Positions 42,120-51,931 of a stretch of 64,000 bases of DNA are shown here, piece by piece (within the stretch, counting starts at the first letter, position 1; every line of letters starts with the position of its first letter). Both the position numbers and the translations under genes were made by a program. Source of the stretch: Amycolatopsis vancoresmycina (GTDB lineage: Bacteria; Actinomycetota; Actinomycetes; Mycobacteriales; Pseudonocardiaceae); contig NZ_JNYY01000009.1 of NCBI RefSeq assembly GCF_000716785.1, positions 124,001-188,000 on the forward strand. The letters run 5' to 3'. A model generated the notes under the pieces. The model was not told where the DNA came from. It saw nothing but the letters and a program-made list of their open reading frames with translations, and did no database searches.

Positions 42120-43040
42120 TCAGTTCTTGGTGGCCCCGGCGAGCATGCCGGTGACCAGGAAGCGTTGGGAGAACAGGAAGACGACGAGCACCGGGGTGAT
42201 CGCCAGCAGCGTGGCCAGCGCCAGCACCGGGCGTTCGACCGCCAGGCCGCCCGCCGTCGGGTTGAACTGCGGGACGTCGTTCAGCAGCGTGCCGAGGCCG
42301 ACCTGGACCGGGAACCCGTCGCTTTCGGGCAGCATCACGTACGGCAGGAAGTAGTTGGTCCAGTTGGCCACGAAGCTGAAGAACCCGACCAGCGCGACCA
42401 CCGGCAACGCCAGCGGCAGGGCGACCCGGCGGAACACGCCGAACTCCGTGCAGCCGTCGAGCCGCGCGGCGTCCAGCAGCTCGTCCGGCACCGCCGTGGT
42501 GAAGTACAGGTAGGCGAGGTAGACGCCGAACGGGTAGAACGCGTACGGCAGCACGATCGACCACATGGTGCCGATCAGGTGGGCGGTGTTGAGCTCCAGG
42601 AACAGCGGCACCACCAGGGTCGCGTTCGGCATGAGCATGACGACCAGGGTGGTGACGAGCAGCGCGCGCCGTCCGCGGAAGGCGGTCTTGGCCAGCGCGT
42701 ACCCGGCGGGGATCGCCACGCACAGCGTGATCGCCAGCGCGGAGAAGGAGTACAGCGCCGAGTTGCCCAGCCACCGGAAGACCGCGTTGCCCTGGTACGC
42801 GGTGAGCGTGTCCCAGTTGGCGGCCAGCGCCCGCCACGAGCCGGCCGACAGCGGGTGGCCGTGCACGAGCTGGTCGTCGGTCTTCGTGGCGGCCAGCACC
42901 AGCCACAGCACCGGCAGCACGAAGAACAGGAAGAACAGGGCCAGCACCAGGCCGGGCACGGGATTGGGCCGCCGGCGCCGCGGCTTCGCCGGGGCGGGCA
43001 CGCGGGCCGTCACGGGCGGCCGTTCGACGTCAGTCCGCAT
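42120..43040 (-). CDS. Carbohydrate ABC transporter permease, MalG type
   Basis: 306 aa with six membrane helices. The cytosolic EAA loop DAARLDGCTEFGVFRRVALP, which docks the ATPase, is present. ATG 43040 lies 11 bases inside the end of the partner permease gene. It works with the permease at 43030 and the binding protein at 43899. No ATPase gene is in the operon, so a shared MsiK-type ATPase encoded elsewhere is expected, as is usual in actinomycetes. Confidence 0.92.
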   Translation of the reverse strand: MRTDVERPPVTARVPAPAKPRRRRPNPVPGLVLALFFLFFVLPVLWLVLAATKTDDQLVHGHPLSAGSWRALAANWDTLTAYQGNAVFRWLGNSALYSFSALAITLCVAIPAGYALAKTAFRGRRALLVTTLVVMLMPNATLVVPLFLELNTAHLIGTMWSIVLPYAFYPFGVYLAYLYFTTAVPDELLDAARLDGCTEFGVFRRVALPLALPVVALVGFFSFVANWTNYFLPYVMLPESDGFPVQVGLGTLLNDVPQFNPTAGGLAVERPVLALATLLAITPVLVVFLFSQRFLVTGMLAGATKN

Positions 43041-43902
43041 CGAAGAACCTCGACCTGGTGACGAACACGGCCGCGACGACGAGGCTGACCACCAGCAGCT
43101 CGACCGAGACCGCGGCGGCGGTGCCGACGTCGTTGTTCTGGAAGGCGAAGTCGTAGGACAGCTGGTTGGGCGAGTAGTCCCGCCCGGCCACCCCGACGCT
43201 GGCCTGCGACAGCAGCTGGGGTTCGACGAACAGCTGGGTGCCCCCGGCGAAGGCGAGGATCACCAGGTAGACGATCCACCGGCGCAGCAACGGGAGCTGG
43301 ATCCGCCACGCGGTCTGCCACGCACCGGCGCCGTCGATCCGGGCCGCCTCGAGGACGTCCGGCGAGATGGTGTTCAGCGCCCCGTACATGACGACGATCC
43401 AGCCGCCGGCCCCGGTCCAGAAGGCGATCAGGGTGAACAGCACCGGCAGGTGGTCCGGCGCGACGACCTCGCCGAAAGTTTCGAACCCCAGTGCCCGCAG
43501 CAGGAACCCGGCCGGGCTGACCGCGGGGTCGAGCATGAACAGCCACACGAGCACGCTCGCCGCGCCGGCCAGCGCGCCCGGCAGGTAGTACAGGAACCGC
43601 AGGGCCTTGCCGGCCGGGCGGGTGCCGAGGCGGTGCAGCAGCAGGGCCAGCCCGACCACGAACACGACCAGCGTCGTCAGCCACAGCAGCAGGTACACCG
43701 CGACGTGCCCGACGGCGGCCCCGAACCGGAAGTCCCGGGCGGCGGTGACGAAGTTCGCGAGCCCGGTGAAGCGGCCGCCCGCGTCGGAGACGGCGAAGGA
43801 GATCGCGTAGCCCGTGGGCACGACGCCGAACGCGACCAGCAGCACGAGGTAGGCGGCGACGAAGCCGTAGCCCGCCCGGTGCCGGGCGACCGGCGCGCTC
43901 AT
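43030..43902 (-). CDS. Carbohydrate ABC transporter permease, MalF type
   Basis: 290 aa from ATG 43902, whose ATGA overlaps the stop of the binding-protein gene. The open frame upstream of it is not protein-like. Six membrane helices are seen, and the EAA loop reads LEAARIDGAGAWQTAWRIQLP. It is the first of the two permeases of the importer and is translated together with the solute-binding protein. Confidence 0.92.
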   Translation of the reverse strand: MSAPVARHRAGYGFVAAYLVLLVAFGVVPTGYAISFAVSDAGGRFTGLANFVTAARDFRFGAAVGHVAVYLLLWLTTLVVFVVGLALLLHRLGTRPAGKALRFLYYLPGALAGAASVLVWLFMLDPAVSPAGFLLRALGFETFGEVVAPDHLPVLFTLIAFWTGAGGWIVVMYGALNTISPDVLEAARIDGAGAWQTAWRIQLPLLRRWIVYLVILAFAGGTQLFVEPQLLSQASVGVAGRDYSPNQLSYDFAFQNNDVGTAAAVSVELLVVSLVVAAVFVTRSRFFDAD

Positions 43903-45224
43903 TGCTGCGTGACCTGGTACCCGTTGGACCGGGCGTGGTTCACGATCGCGTCCTGCCACGCGGGAAGCAGCGACACGATGCTCTTGCCCGCCGTCAGGCC
44001 TGGGGTGACCGTGGCCGCCCAGATCGCCTCCTGGCTGAACTGCCCGTAACCCCAGCCGGGCCAGACCTGGCCGGCCGCGGTCTGCAGCGGCCCGGTGATG
44101 TCACCGGCGTAGTAGCCGGAGGACGCCTGGTTCGCCAGCCACGTCTTGGCCGCGCCCCGGTGCGCCGGGTAGCCCGGGGCGACCTTGCCCTGGTAGTCGT
44201 CCGAGGTGGTCACCCAGACCAGGAAGTCCGTGGCGGCCTTGAGATGGTGGCTGTGCGCCGAAAGCAGCCACGTCCCGCCGCCGACGTTGCCCACCGACGG
44301 CTGCGGGTCGCCGGGCCACTGCGGCATCGGCGCGACCGCGATCTGGCCCTTCGGGGTCTTGAAGGTGCCCTGGAACAGCGCGCCGCCGTACCAGGACGGG
44401 CCGGGCATCAGCAGGATCTTGTCCGCGGAGTTCTTGTCGAAATCGGAGCTGAACACGCTGCCGGCCGACATGCTGCCGGCCTTGACGAGGGAGTCCAGCA
44501 GCTGCGCCATGCGGGTGCAGTTCGGCTCGGTGGCGGTCACCGTGACGGCCTTCGGCCCGGTGATCCGGTTGGCGCCGCACTTGCTCGCCCACAGGTAGAT
44601 CTCCGGCGTGAACGTGTCGCCCGCCGCGCCCACCAGGTACCCCGGGTGTTCGGCGGCGACCTTCCGGCCCAGCGCCTCGTACTCCGGCCACGTCGCGGGA
44701 ACCTGGTAGTTCCACTGCTTGAGCAGCGTCGCGTTGTACCAGAGCACGGTCTGGGAAAGGTCGTTGCGCAGGCAGTAGAGCGTTCCGTCCACCGTGCACG
44801 GATCGTTGGCACCCGGCGCCCACTGGTCCAAAGTGGACTTCGGGATCAGGTCCTTGTCCAGCGGCGCGGTGAAACCCGCCTGGCGGGCCCAGGAAACCTC
44901 GTTGTTCTGCGAGCTGAACACCACGTCCGGCCAGCCGTTCCCGGTCCGGTTGAACAGCCCGACCTTGGTCTGCAGGTAGTTGGAGCCGTTGGCGTCCCCG
45001 TCGTAGCTGACGATGTCGAGCGGCACTTCGGGGTGCTGCTTCTGGTACAGCTGGGCGGCGGCCATCCGGGTGGAATCGACCCACACCGTCAGCGGGCCGC
45101 CGGTTTGCGGCGCCGGCGTGAAGCCGTTCTGCGCCGTCGAAACGCCGCCCCCGCCGCCGCAGCCCGCGGCGACGGCCACGGCGAGCGCCCCGGCGAAGAC
45201 GGCCGCCCGGTTCCTGCCCGTCAT
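43899..45224 (-). CDS. Sugar ABC transporter solute-binding lipoprotein
   Basis: 441 aa from ATG 45224. The lipobox VAAGC near 18-22 predicts anchoring to the outer face. The rest is a type of extracellular binding protein used for oligosaccharides (cluster B): GPLTVWVDSTRM, WPDVVFSSQNNEVSW and ATDFLVWVTTSDDYQGK. It is the first gene of the eight-gene operon. A palindrome ATGAGT-ACG-ACTCAT lies 56 bases before the start and is shared with the divergent GntR regulator. The co-encoded enzymes suggest an arabinose-, fucose- or xylose-containing oligosaccharide as cargo. Confidence 0.92.
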   Translation of the reverse strand: MTGRNRAAVFAGALAVAVAAGCGGGGGVSTAQNGFTPAPQTGGPLTVWVDSTRMAAAQLYQKQHPEVPLDIVSYDGDANGSNYLQTKVGLFNRTGNGWPDVVFSSQNNEVSWARQAGFTAPLDKDLIPKSTLDQWAPGANDPCTVDGTLYCLRNDLSQTVLWYNATLLKQWNYQVPATWPEYEALGRKVAAEHPGYLVGAAGDTFTPEIYLWASKCGANRITGPKAVTVTATEPNCTRMAQLLDSLVKAGSMSAGSVFSSDFDKNSADKILLMPGPSWYGGALFQGTFKTPKGQIAVAPMPQWPGDPQPSVGNVGGGTWLLSAHSHHLKAATDFLVWVTTSDDYQGKVAPGYPAHRGAAKTWLANQASSGYYAGDITGPLQTAAGQVWPGWGYGQFSQEAIWAATVTPGLTAGKSIVSLLPAWQDAIVNHARSNGYQVTQQ

Positions 45225-45279
45225 CAGCTACCCCACTTCGTCGTGGCACCCTGCCAGGGGCAGGCGATTCCGGTTGAGG

Positions 45280-45294
45280 ATGAGTACGACTCAT
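45280..45294. promoter_or_regulatory. GntR-type operator 1, ATGAGTACGACTCAT
   Basis: A perfect palindrome with six-base arms around a 3-base centre, upstream of the binding-protein gene. It has the size and symmetry of FadR/GntR-family sites. Confidence 0.72.
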
Positions 45295-45514
45295 TCGAGC
45301 GCTGCCTGTCCGGCCGCGTTTCGACAGTTTCACTGCTGTGCGGCGGTTTTCCGGCCCTGGCTCGGTGATCCATGAGAACAGCACGGGTGCACGCCGTCAA
45401 GGATGTGCCTGCTCATTGCCCCGCTTGCCGCCCGCCGGATGAAATTTTCACACCGCGGCGACAAGGCTTGACCGGCGGCCGGGGCCGCGGAGTAGGGTGC
45501 TGTTCCGGTGAGCA

Positions 45515-45529
45515 GTAAGTCATACTCAT
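45515..45529. promoter_or_regulatory. GntR-type operator 2, GTAAGTCATACTCAT
   Basis: It shares the right arm ACTCAT and the spacing of operator 1; the left arm has two changes. It ends four bases before the GntR start codon, which points to autoregulation. Confidence 0.68.
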
Positions 45530-45532
45530 CCG

Positions 45533-46276
45533 GTGACCCGTGACGAGCAAGTCGCACCGCCTGTCCCGTACCGGCCCGGTTACGAAGTGGTGGCCGAGCA
45601 GATCCTGCAGCTGATCGCCGAACTGGCTCTGCGGCCCGGCGACCGGATGCCGACGGAGCACGAGCTGGCGGCGCGGATGGGGAGCAGCCGGACCGTGGTG
45701 CGGGAGGCCGTCAAGATCCTCTCCGCGCTCGGCCGGGTGCGAGCGCACAAGGGGCGTGGGCTGTATGTGTCCGACGACGAGGGCATGCTCGGTGCTTCGC
45801 CCTGGGGCGCGTTCTTCCTGCCCGCCGACCTCGACCACGTCTACATGCTCTTCGAGTTCCGCCGGATCCAGGAAACGGCGGCCAGCCGGCTGGCGGCGGC
45901 CAACGCCACCCCGGCCGAGCTGCGCGCGATCGAGGCCGCCGCCGAGACCTGCCGGCACGGGCACGTGAGCGGCGAGTCCACCCTGTTCGACCGCGGCGAC
46001 GACGAGTTCCACCTCGGGATCGCCGCCGCGTCGCACAACCAGTTCCTCGTCGCCGCCGTGCGCGAAGCCCGCCGCCTGCAACGGCAGTCGAACATCATCG
46101 GGATGTCCGGCTCGGTCGGCGGCCACGCGGCGGGCGCGATCGAGGAGCACACCGCGATCTACCGGGCGATCCGCGACGGCGACCCGGAAGCGGCGGCCCG
46201 GGCGGCCGCCACCCACCTCGACAACACCCTGGAGGACTACCGGCGGGAGATCCAGCGGCGGCTCTTCGGCCAGTGA
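45533..46276 (+). CDS. GntR/FadR-family regulator of the divergent sugar operon
   Basis: 247 aa from GTG 45533. The winged helix is standard: VVAEQILQLIAELALRPGDR, then MPTEHELAARMGSSRTVVRE. An FCD ligand domain follows, with DDEFHLGIAAASHNQFL and a later HTAIYRAIRDGDPEAA carrying the metal-binding Asp/His positions. There is no ribosome-binding site, and the operator ends just before the start, so the mRNA may be leaderless. FCD regulators often sense sugar acids such as galacturonate or galactonate, which would fit pectin-like substrates (inference). Confidence 0.9.
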   Translation: MTRDEQVAPPVPYRPGYEVVAEQILQLIAELALRPGDRMPTEHELAARMGSSRTVVREAVKILSALGRVRAHKGRGLYVSDDEGMLGASPWGAFFLPADLDHVYMLFEFRRIQETAASRLAAANATPAELRAIEAAAETCRHGHVSGESTLFDRGDDEFHLGIAAASHNQFLVAAVREARRLQRQSNIIGMSGSVGGHAAGAIEEHTAIYRAIRDGDPEAAARAAATHLDNTLEDYRREIQRRLFGQ

Positions 46277-48026
<1,750 letters not shown>

Positions 48027-48058
48027 CGCCCCGAGCACGAGCGAAGGAGGACATCGAG

Positions 48059-49339
48059 ATGTGGCGACGTTTCCGGCACCGCGCGGTGGTGCTCCTGGCC
48101 GTGCTCGGCACCGTGCTGGGGCTCGCGGCCGTGCCGTCCGCCTCGGCCGCCGACAACCCGTACCAGCGCGGCCCGGACCCCACGCCGGCGAGCATCGCCG
48201 CCGACCACGGCACGTTCGCCACCGCGCAGACGACCATCCCGAAGGGCAACGGGCTCGGCGGCGGGATCGTCTACTACCCCACGGACACCGCACAGGGGAC
48301 GTTCGGGGCCATCGCCATCGCACCCGGCTACGGGACCGAGTGGCGCTGGTACGGGTGGCTCGGCCCGCGGCTGGCCTCCTTCGGGTTCGTCGTGGTCGGC
48401 ATCGAGACCACCAGCCTGAGCGACTACGCCGACGCCCGCGCCGACCAGCTGCTCGCCGCTCTCGACTGGCTGGTGACCAGCAGCCCGGTGCGCGACCGCG
48501 TCGACCGGACCCGGCTCGCCGTCGGCGGCCACTCGATGGGCGGCGGGGGCGCGCTCGTCGCGGCGACCCGGCGGCCGTCGCTGCTGACCGCCGTCGGCAT
48601 GGCGCCATACGTGCCCGACGGGATCCTGCGCGGCACCACGGTTCCCACGATCCTGTTCGGCGGCCAGACCGACACCACGGTCACCCCCGCGTACCTGGCG
48701 AGCGCGTACGCCACCATCCCGGCCACCGTCGCGCGCGCCTACCCCGAGATCGCCGGTGAGGGCCACGGCTTCGCGGCCGGCGGTGGCGGTGGGAACTCGG
48801 GTGCCTTCGCCCGGGTGATGATGGTCTGGCTCAAGGTGTTCATCGACGCCGACACGCGGTACTCGGGGTTCCTGTGCCCGTCGCTGTCGAACACCGGCGG
48901 CATCTCGAAGTACCAGGCGAGCTGCCCGCTCGGGCCCGGCGGGACGACCCCGCCGCCGTCGGCGGCCCGGCTGGTCAACGCGAACGCCGGCCGGTGCCTG
49001 GACGTCCCGGGCCTGGCACAGGCCAACGGCACGCAGGTGGCGCTGTGGGACTGCAACAGCGGCGCCAACCAGCGGTGGACGACGACCGACGGCAAGCAGC
49101 TGACGGTGTACGGCAGCAAGTGCCTGACCGCCGACGGCACCTCGCCGGGAGCGCGGGCGGTCATCGGCGACTGCGGCACCGGGACGGCGCAGCAGTGGAC
49201 GGCCGGCACCGACGGCACGCTCGTGAACGTCCAAAGCGGACTCTGTCTCGACGCCACCGGCGCCGGGGCGGCCAACGGCACCAAGGTGATCCTGTGGACC
49301 TGCAACCACGGGGCCAACCAGCAGTGGACCCGGAACTGA
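48059..49339 (+). CDS. Cutinase/PET-hydrolase-like polyesterase with ricin module
   Basis: 426 aa from ATG 48059 (GGAGG upstream). A signal peptide ends after ASA near 31. The mature enzyme closely follows actinobacterial cutinases such as TfCut2: NPYQRGPDPTPASIAA, AIAIAPGYGTEWRWYGWLG, FGFVVVGIETTS, GHSMGGGGALVAA, VPTILFGGQTDTT, and the C-terminal disulfide pair DTRYSGFLCPS...CPL. The triad is Ser159, Asp205, His236. The aromatic-clamp Trp of TfCut2 (in TPWHLN) is replaced by Tyr in APYVPD, and the TGT loop after GY is changed. Residues 300-426 are a ricin trefoil. Natural substrates may be cutin or other esters. Confidence 0.88.
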   Translation: MWRRFRHRAVVLLAVLGTVLGLAAVPSASAADNPYQRGPDPTPASIAADHGTFATAQTTIPKGNGLGGGIVYYPTDTAQGTFGAIAIAPGYGTEWRWYGWLGPRLASFGFVVVGIETTSLSDYADARADQLLAALDWLVTSSPVRDRVDRTRLAVGGHSMGGGGALVAATRRPSLLTAVGMAPYVPDGILRGTTVPTILFGGQTDTTVTPAYLASAYATIPATVARAYPEIAGEGHGFAAGGGGGNSGAFARVMMVWLKVFIDADTRYSGFLCPSLSNTGGISKYQASCPLGPGGTTPPPSAARLVNANAGRCLDVPGLAQANGTQVALWDCNSGANQRWTTTDGKQLTVYGSKCLTADGTSPGARAVIGDCGTGTAQQWTAGTDGTLVNVQSGLCLDATGAGAANGTKVILWTCNHGANQQWTRN

Positions 49340-49394
49340 CGACGAACCACCCGACCCTGGAGAACGACGATGTTCGAAGACCAGAGGGAGCCAC

Positions 49395-50759
49395 GTGATG
49401 GTGAGGTATAAGGCCCTGTTCGCGGCCTTCGCGGCGGGGGCCCTGCTCGCGCTGGCCGGCCAGGCACCCGCGCAGGCCGCGGCCCCGGTGGCGGCCCCGG
49501 CGGCCGCCACCCCGGGCTGCGGCAAGGCACCCGGGCTGACGAGCGGCAGCCACACGATCTCCAGCGGCGGCCAGAACCGCAGCTACATCCTGCGGGTGCC
49601 GAACAACTACGACAACAACCACCAGTACCGCCTCTTCGTCGGGCTGCACTGGCGCGGCGGGACGGCCAACGACGTCGACTCCGGCGGGACCGACGGCTAC
49701 AACTGGTCCTACTACGGGCTCCGGCGGCTGGCGGACAACGCCGGCAACGGCACCATCTTCGTGGCGCCCCAGGGCAACGGCAACGGCTGGGCCAACCCCG
49801 GCGGCCAGGACGTCACCTTCATCGACGACCTGCTGCGCCAGCTCGAAGGCGCCCTGTGCGTCGACACGTCCCAGGTCTTCGCCGGTGGGTTCAGCTACGG
49901 CGCCGCGATGAGCTACGCCCTAGCCTGCGCCCGGCCGACGGTGTTCCGCGCGGTCGCCGTCTACTCCGGCGCGAACCTCAGCGGCTGCAGCGGCGGCACC
50001 CAGCCCGTCGCGTTCATCGGCCTGCACGGCCTGCGCGACAACGTCCTGCCGATCGCGTCCGGGCGCGCCCTGCGCGACCAGTTCGTCCGGAACAACGGCT
50101 GCACCCCGCAGAACCCGCCGGAACCGGCCAACGGCAGCCTGACCCACATCGTGACCGCGTACTCCGGCTGCCGGGCCGGCTATCCCGTGGTCTGGGCCGC
50201 CTTCGACGGCGCGGGCCACGACCCCGGCCCGCGTGACGGCTGCACCTGCGACGGCTGGCAGACCTGGACCTCGGGCGAGGTGTGGAAGTTCATCACGCAG
50301 TTCGACTCGAACACCCAGCCGCCGAACCCGCCGGTCCAGACCGGCGTCAACTACAAGCTGGTCGCCCAGCACAGCAGCAAGCTCGTGGGGATCACCGGCG
50401 CGTCGACGGCGGCCGGGGCGCTCATCGAGCAGGAATCGGCCAACGGCGGCCTGAGCCAGCAGTTCGACTTCGTGGATTCCGGCGACGGCTACTACCGCGT
50501 CCGGGCGCGCAACAGCGGGCTGGTGCTCCAGGCGGCGAACGCCAACAGCGGCGCGGACATCAGCCAGCAGGCCGACACCAACTCCACCGCCGAGCAGTGG
50601 CGCGTGGTGGACCAGGGTAGCGGCGCGGTGAGCTTGGTGAACCGGTTGAGCGGCTTGGCCCTGGACGTGTGGGGAGTCTCGACCGCCGACGGCGCCCGGA
50701 TCTCCCAGTGGACGTTCACCGGCAACCCCAACCAGCGGTTCCAGCTCCAGCGCGCGTGA
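49395..50759 (+). CDS. CE1-like feruloyl/acetylxylan esterase with ricin-type module
   Basis: 454 aa from GTG 49395 (AGGGAG upstream; ATG 49398 is possible). A signal peptide ends near 28. The catalytic part (about 40-305) has GCGKAPGLTSGSHTI, RLFVGLHWRGGTANDV, nucleophile Ser in FAGGFSYGAAM and a His in DGAGHDPGPRDGC, with several Cys suggesting disulfides. This is the CE1 feruloyl-esterase/PHB-depolymerase pattern. Residues 313-454 form a RICIN_2-type trefoil. It is the third alpha/beta hydrolase in a row and ends at a strong hairpin. Confidence 0.88.
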   Translation: MMVRYKALFAAFAAGALLALAGQAPAQAAAPVAAPAAATPGCGKAPGLTSGSHTISSGGQNRSYILRVPNNYDNNHQYRLFVGLHWRGGTANDVDSGGTDGYNWSYYGLRRLADNAGNGTIFVAPQGNGNGWANPGGQDVTFIDDLLRQLEGALCVDTSQVFAGGFSYGAAMSYALACARPTVFRAVAVYSGANLSGCSGGTQPVAFIGLHGLRDNVLPIASGRALRDQFVRNNGCTPQNPPEPANGSLTHIVTAYSGCRAGYPVVWAAFDGAGHDPGPRDGCTCDGWQTWTSGEVWKFITQFDSNTQPPNPPVQTGVNYKLVAQHSSKLVGITGASTAAGALIEQESANGGLSQQFDFVDSGDGYYRVRARNSGLVLQAANANSGADISQQADTNSTAEQWRVVDQGSGAVSLVNRLSGLALDVWGVSTADGARISQWTFTGNPNQRFQLQRA

Positions 50760-50766
50760 GCCGGGG

Positions 50767-50797
50767 GTGTCCGCCGGGGAACGCGCCCGGCGGGCAC
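50767..50797 (+). terminator. Hairpin terminator after the esterase trio
   Basis: GTGTCCGCCGGG (50767-50778) pairs with CCCGGCGGGCAC (50786-50797) except for one base, then a pyrimidine-rich TCCTTTCCTTTGC follows. Confidence 0.75.
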
Positions 50798-50868
50798 TCC
50801 TTTCCTTTGCTGTGAAGCGATATCCTGGGAAGTGCCCACCGGACAGAGTCGTCTTGGGAGGTGCCATC

Positions 50869-51897
50869 GTGTCCGCTGCCGAGTCATCCGATCTCCGCCC
50901 CACCCTGGCCGACGTCGCGCGGGCGGCGGGGGTGTCGACCGCCACCGCGTCCCGCGTGCTCAACGGTTTTCCGCGGGTGAGCCCGGAACGGCGCAAACAG
51001 GTCGAGTCCGCGATGCTGGCGCTGGGCTACGCCCGCCAGCGCGCGGCGCGGGCGGCGCCCCCGCCGCAGACCGGGTCGATCGCGCTGGTGGTGTGCGAGG
51101 AAGCCCTGCGGCTGTTCACCGATCCCTACTTCCCGCGGATCGCCGCCGGCGCCGACCGGGAACTGTCCGCGGTCGGGATGCAGCTCGTGCTGCTCACCGT
51201 GCCGTCGACCGAGAACTACCAGGGCCCGGTGCTGCGGTACCTCGACGGCGGCCACGTCGACGGCGCGCTCGTCGTCGGCATGCACGGCCGCCGCCCGCTC
51301 GACCTGGACTGGGTCGACATCCCGGTGGTGTTCGGCGGCCGCCCGGTCCGGCAAGCGGAATCGGGCCGGCTGTCGTACGTCGACGTCGACAACCAGGGCG
51401 GGGCGCGGCTGGCCACCCGGCACCTGCTCGACGCGGGCCGCCGGACGGTCGCGACCATCGCCGGGCCGCAGGACATGACCGCGGGCGTGGACCGGCTGAA
51501 CGGCTACCGGCAGGCGATGGTGGGCGGCGGCCGGCACGACCTCGGGCTCGTGGTGTTCGGCGACTTCGGGCAGGCGTCCGGCGAGCACGCCACGGCCCGG
51601 CTGCTGGACCGCCGTCCGGACGTCGACGCCATCTTCGCCGCCTCGGACATGATGGCCGTCGGGGCGCTGCGCGCGCTCCGCCGGGCGGGCCGGGACGTAC
51701 CCGGCGACGTCGCCGTGATCGGCTTCGACGACCTGCCGATCAGCCGCCGGACGGACCCGCCGCTGACCACCGTGCGCCAGCCGGTGGAGGAGATGGGTGC
51801 CCGGATGACGAGCGAACTGCTGGCCATGATCGCCGGCGCCGCCCCGCGGCAGCGCACGGTCCTCGACACCCGGCTGGTGCTGCGGGACTCGGCCTGA
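50869..51897 (+). CDS. LacI-family transcriptional regulator (complete)
   Basis: 342 aa from GTG 50869 (GGGAGG upstream). It has an intact N-terminal HTH (PTLADVARAAGVSTATASRV) and hinge, then the sensor domain: SIALVVCEEALRLFTDPYFP, VDGALVVGMHGRR, DVDNQGGARLATRHLL and IGFDDLPISRRTDPPLTTVRQP. It lies before the GH54/GH59 gene pair and after three esterases. It is a candidate to bind the TGTGARCGCTAACA or the TCGAACCG sites in the window, but nothing in the sequence decides between them. Confidence 0.92.
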   Translation: MSAAESSDLRPTLADVARAAGVSTATASRVLNGFPRVSPERRKQVESAMLALGYARQRAARAAPPPQTGSIALVVCEEALRLFTDPYFPRIAAGADRELSAVGMQLVLLTVPSTENYQGPVLRYLDGGHVDGALVVGMHGRRPLDLDWVDIPVVFGGRPVRQAESGRLSYVDVDNQGGARLATRHLLDAGRRTVATIAGPQDMTAGVDRLNGYRQAMVGGGRHDLGLVVFGDFGQASGEHATARLLDRRPDVDAIFAASDMMAVGALRALRRAGRDVPGDVAVIGFDDLPISRRTDPPLTTVRQPVEEMGARMTSELLAMIAGAAPRQRTVLDTRLVLRDSA

Positions 51898-51931
51898 ACT
51901 GTCTTTTGTGGACGTCCATTGAGGAGGATCC

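Larger units (their letters stand above)
45225..45532. other. Divergent promoter region of the sugar operon and its GntR regulator
   Basis: 308 bases with one copy of an ATGAGT-type palindrome near each gene (45280 and 45515). A less GC-rich stretch lies between 45420 and 45465. No ORF or RNA gene is seen. Confidence 0.65.
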
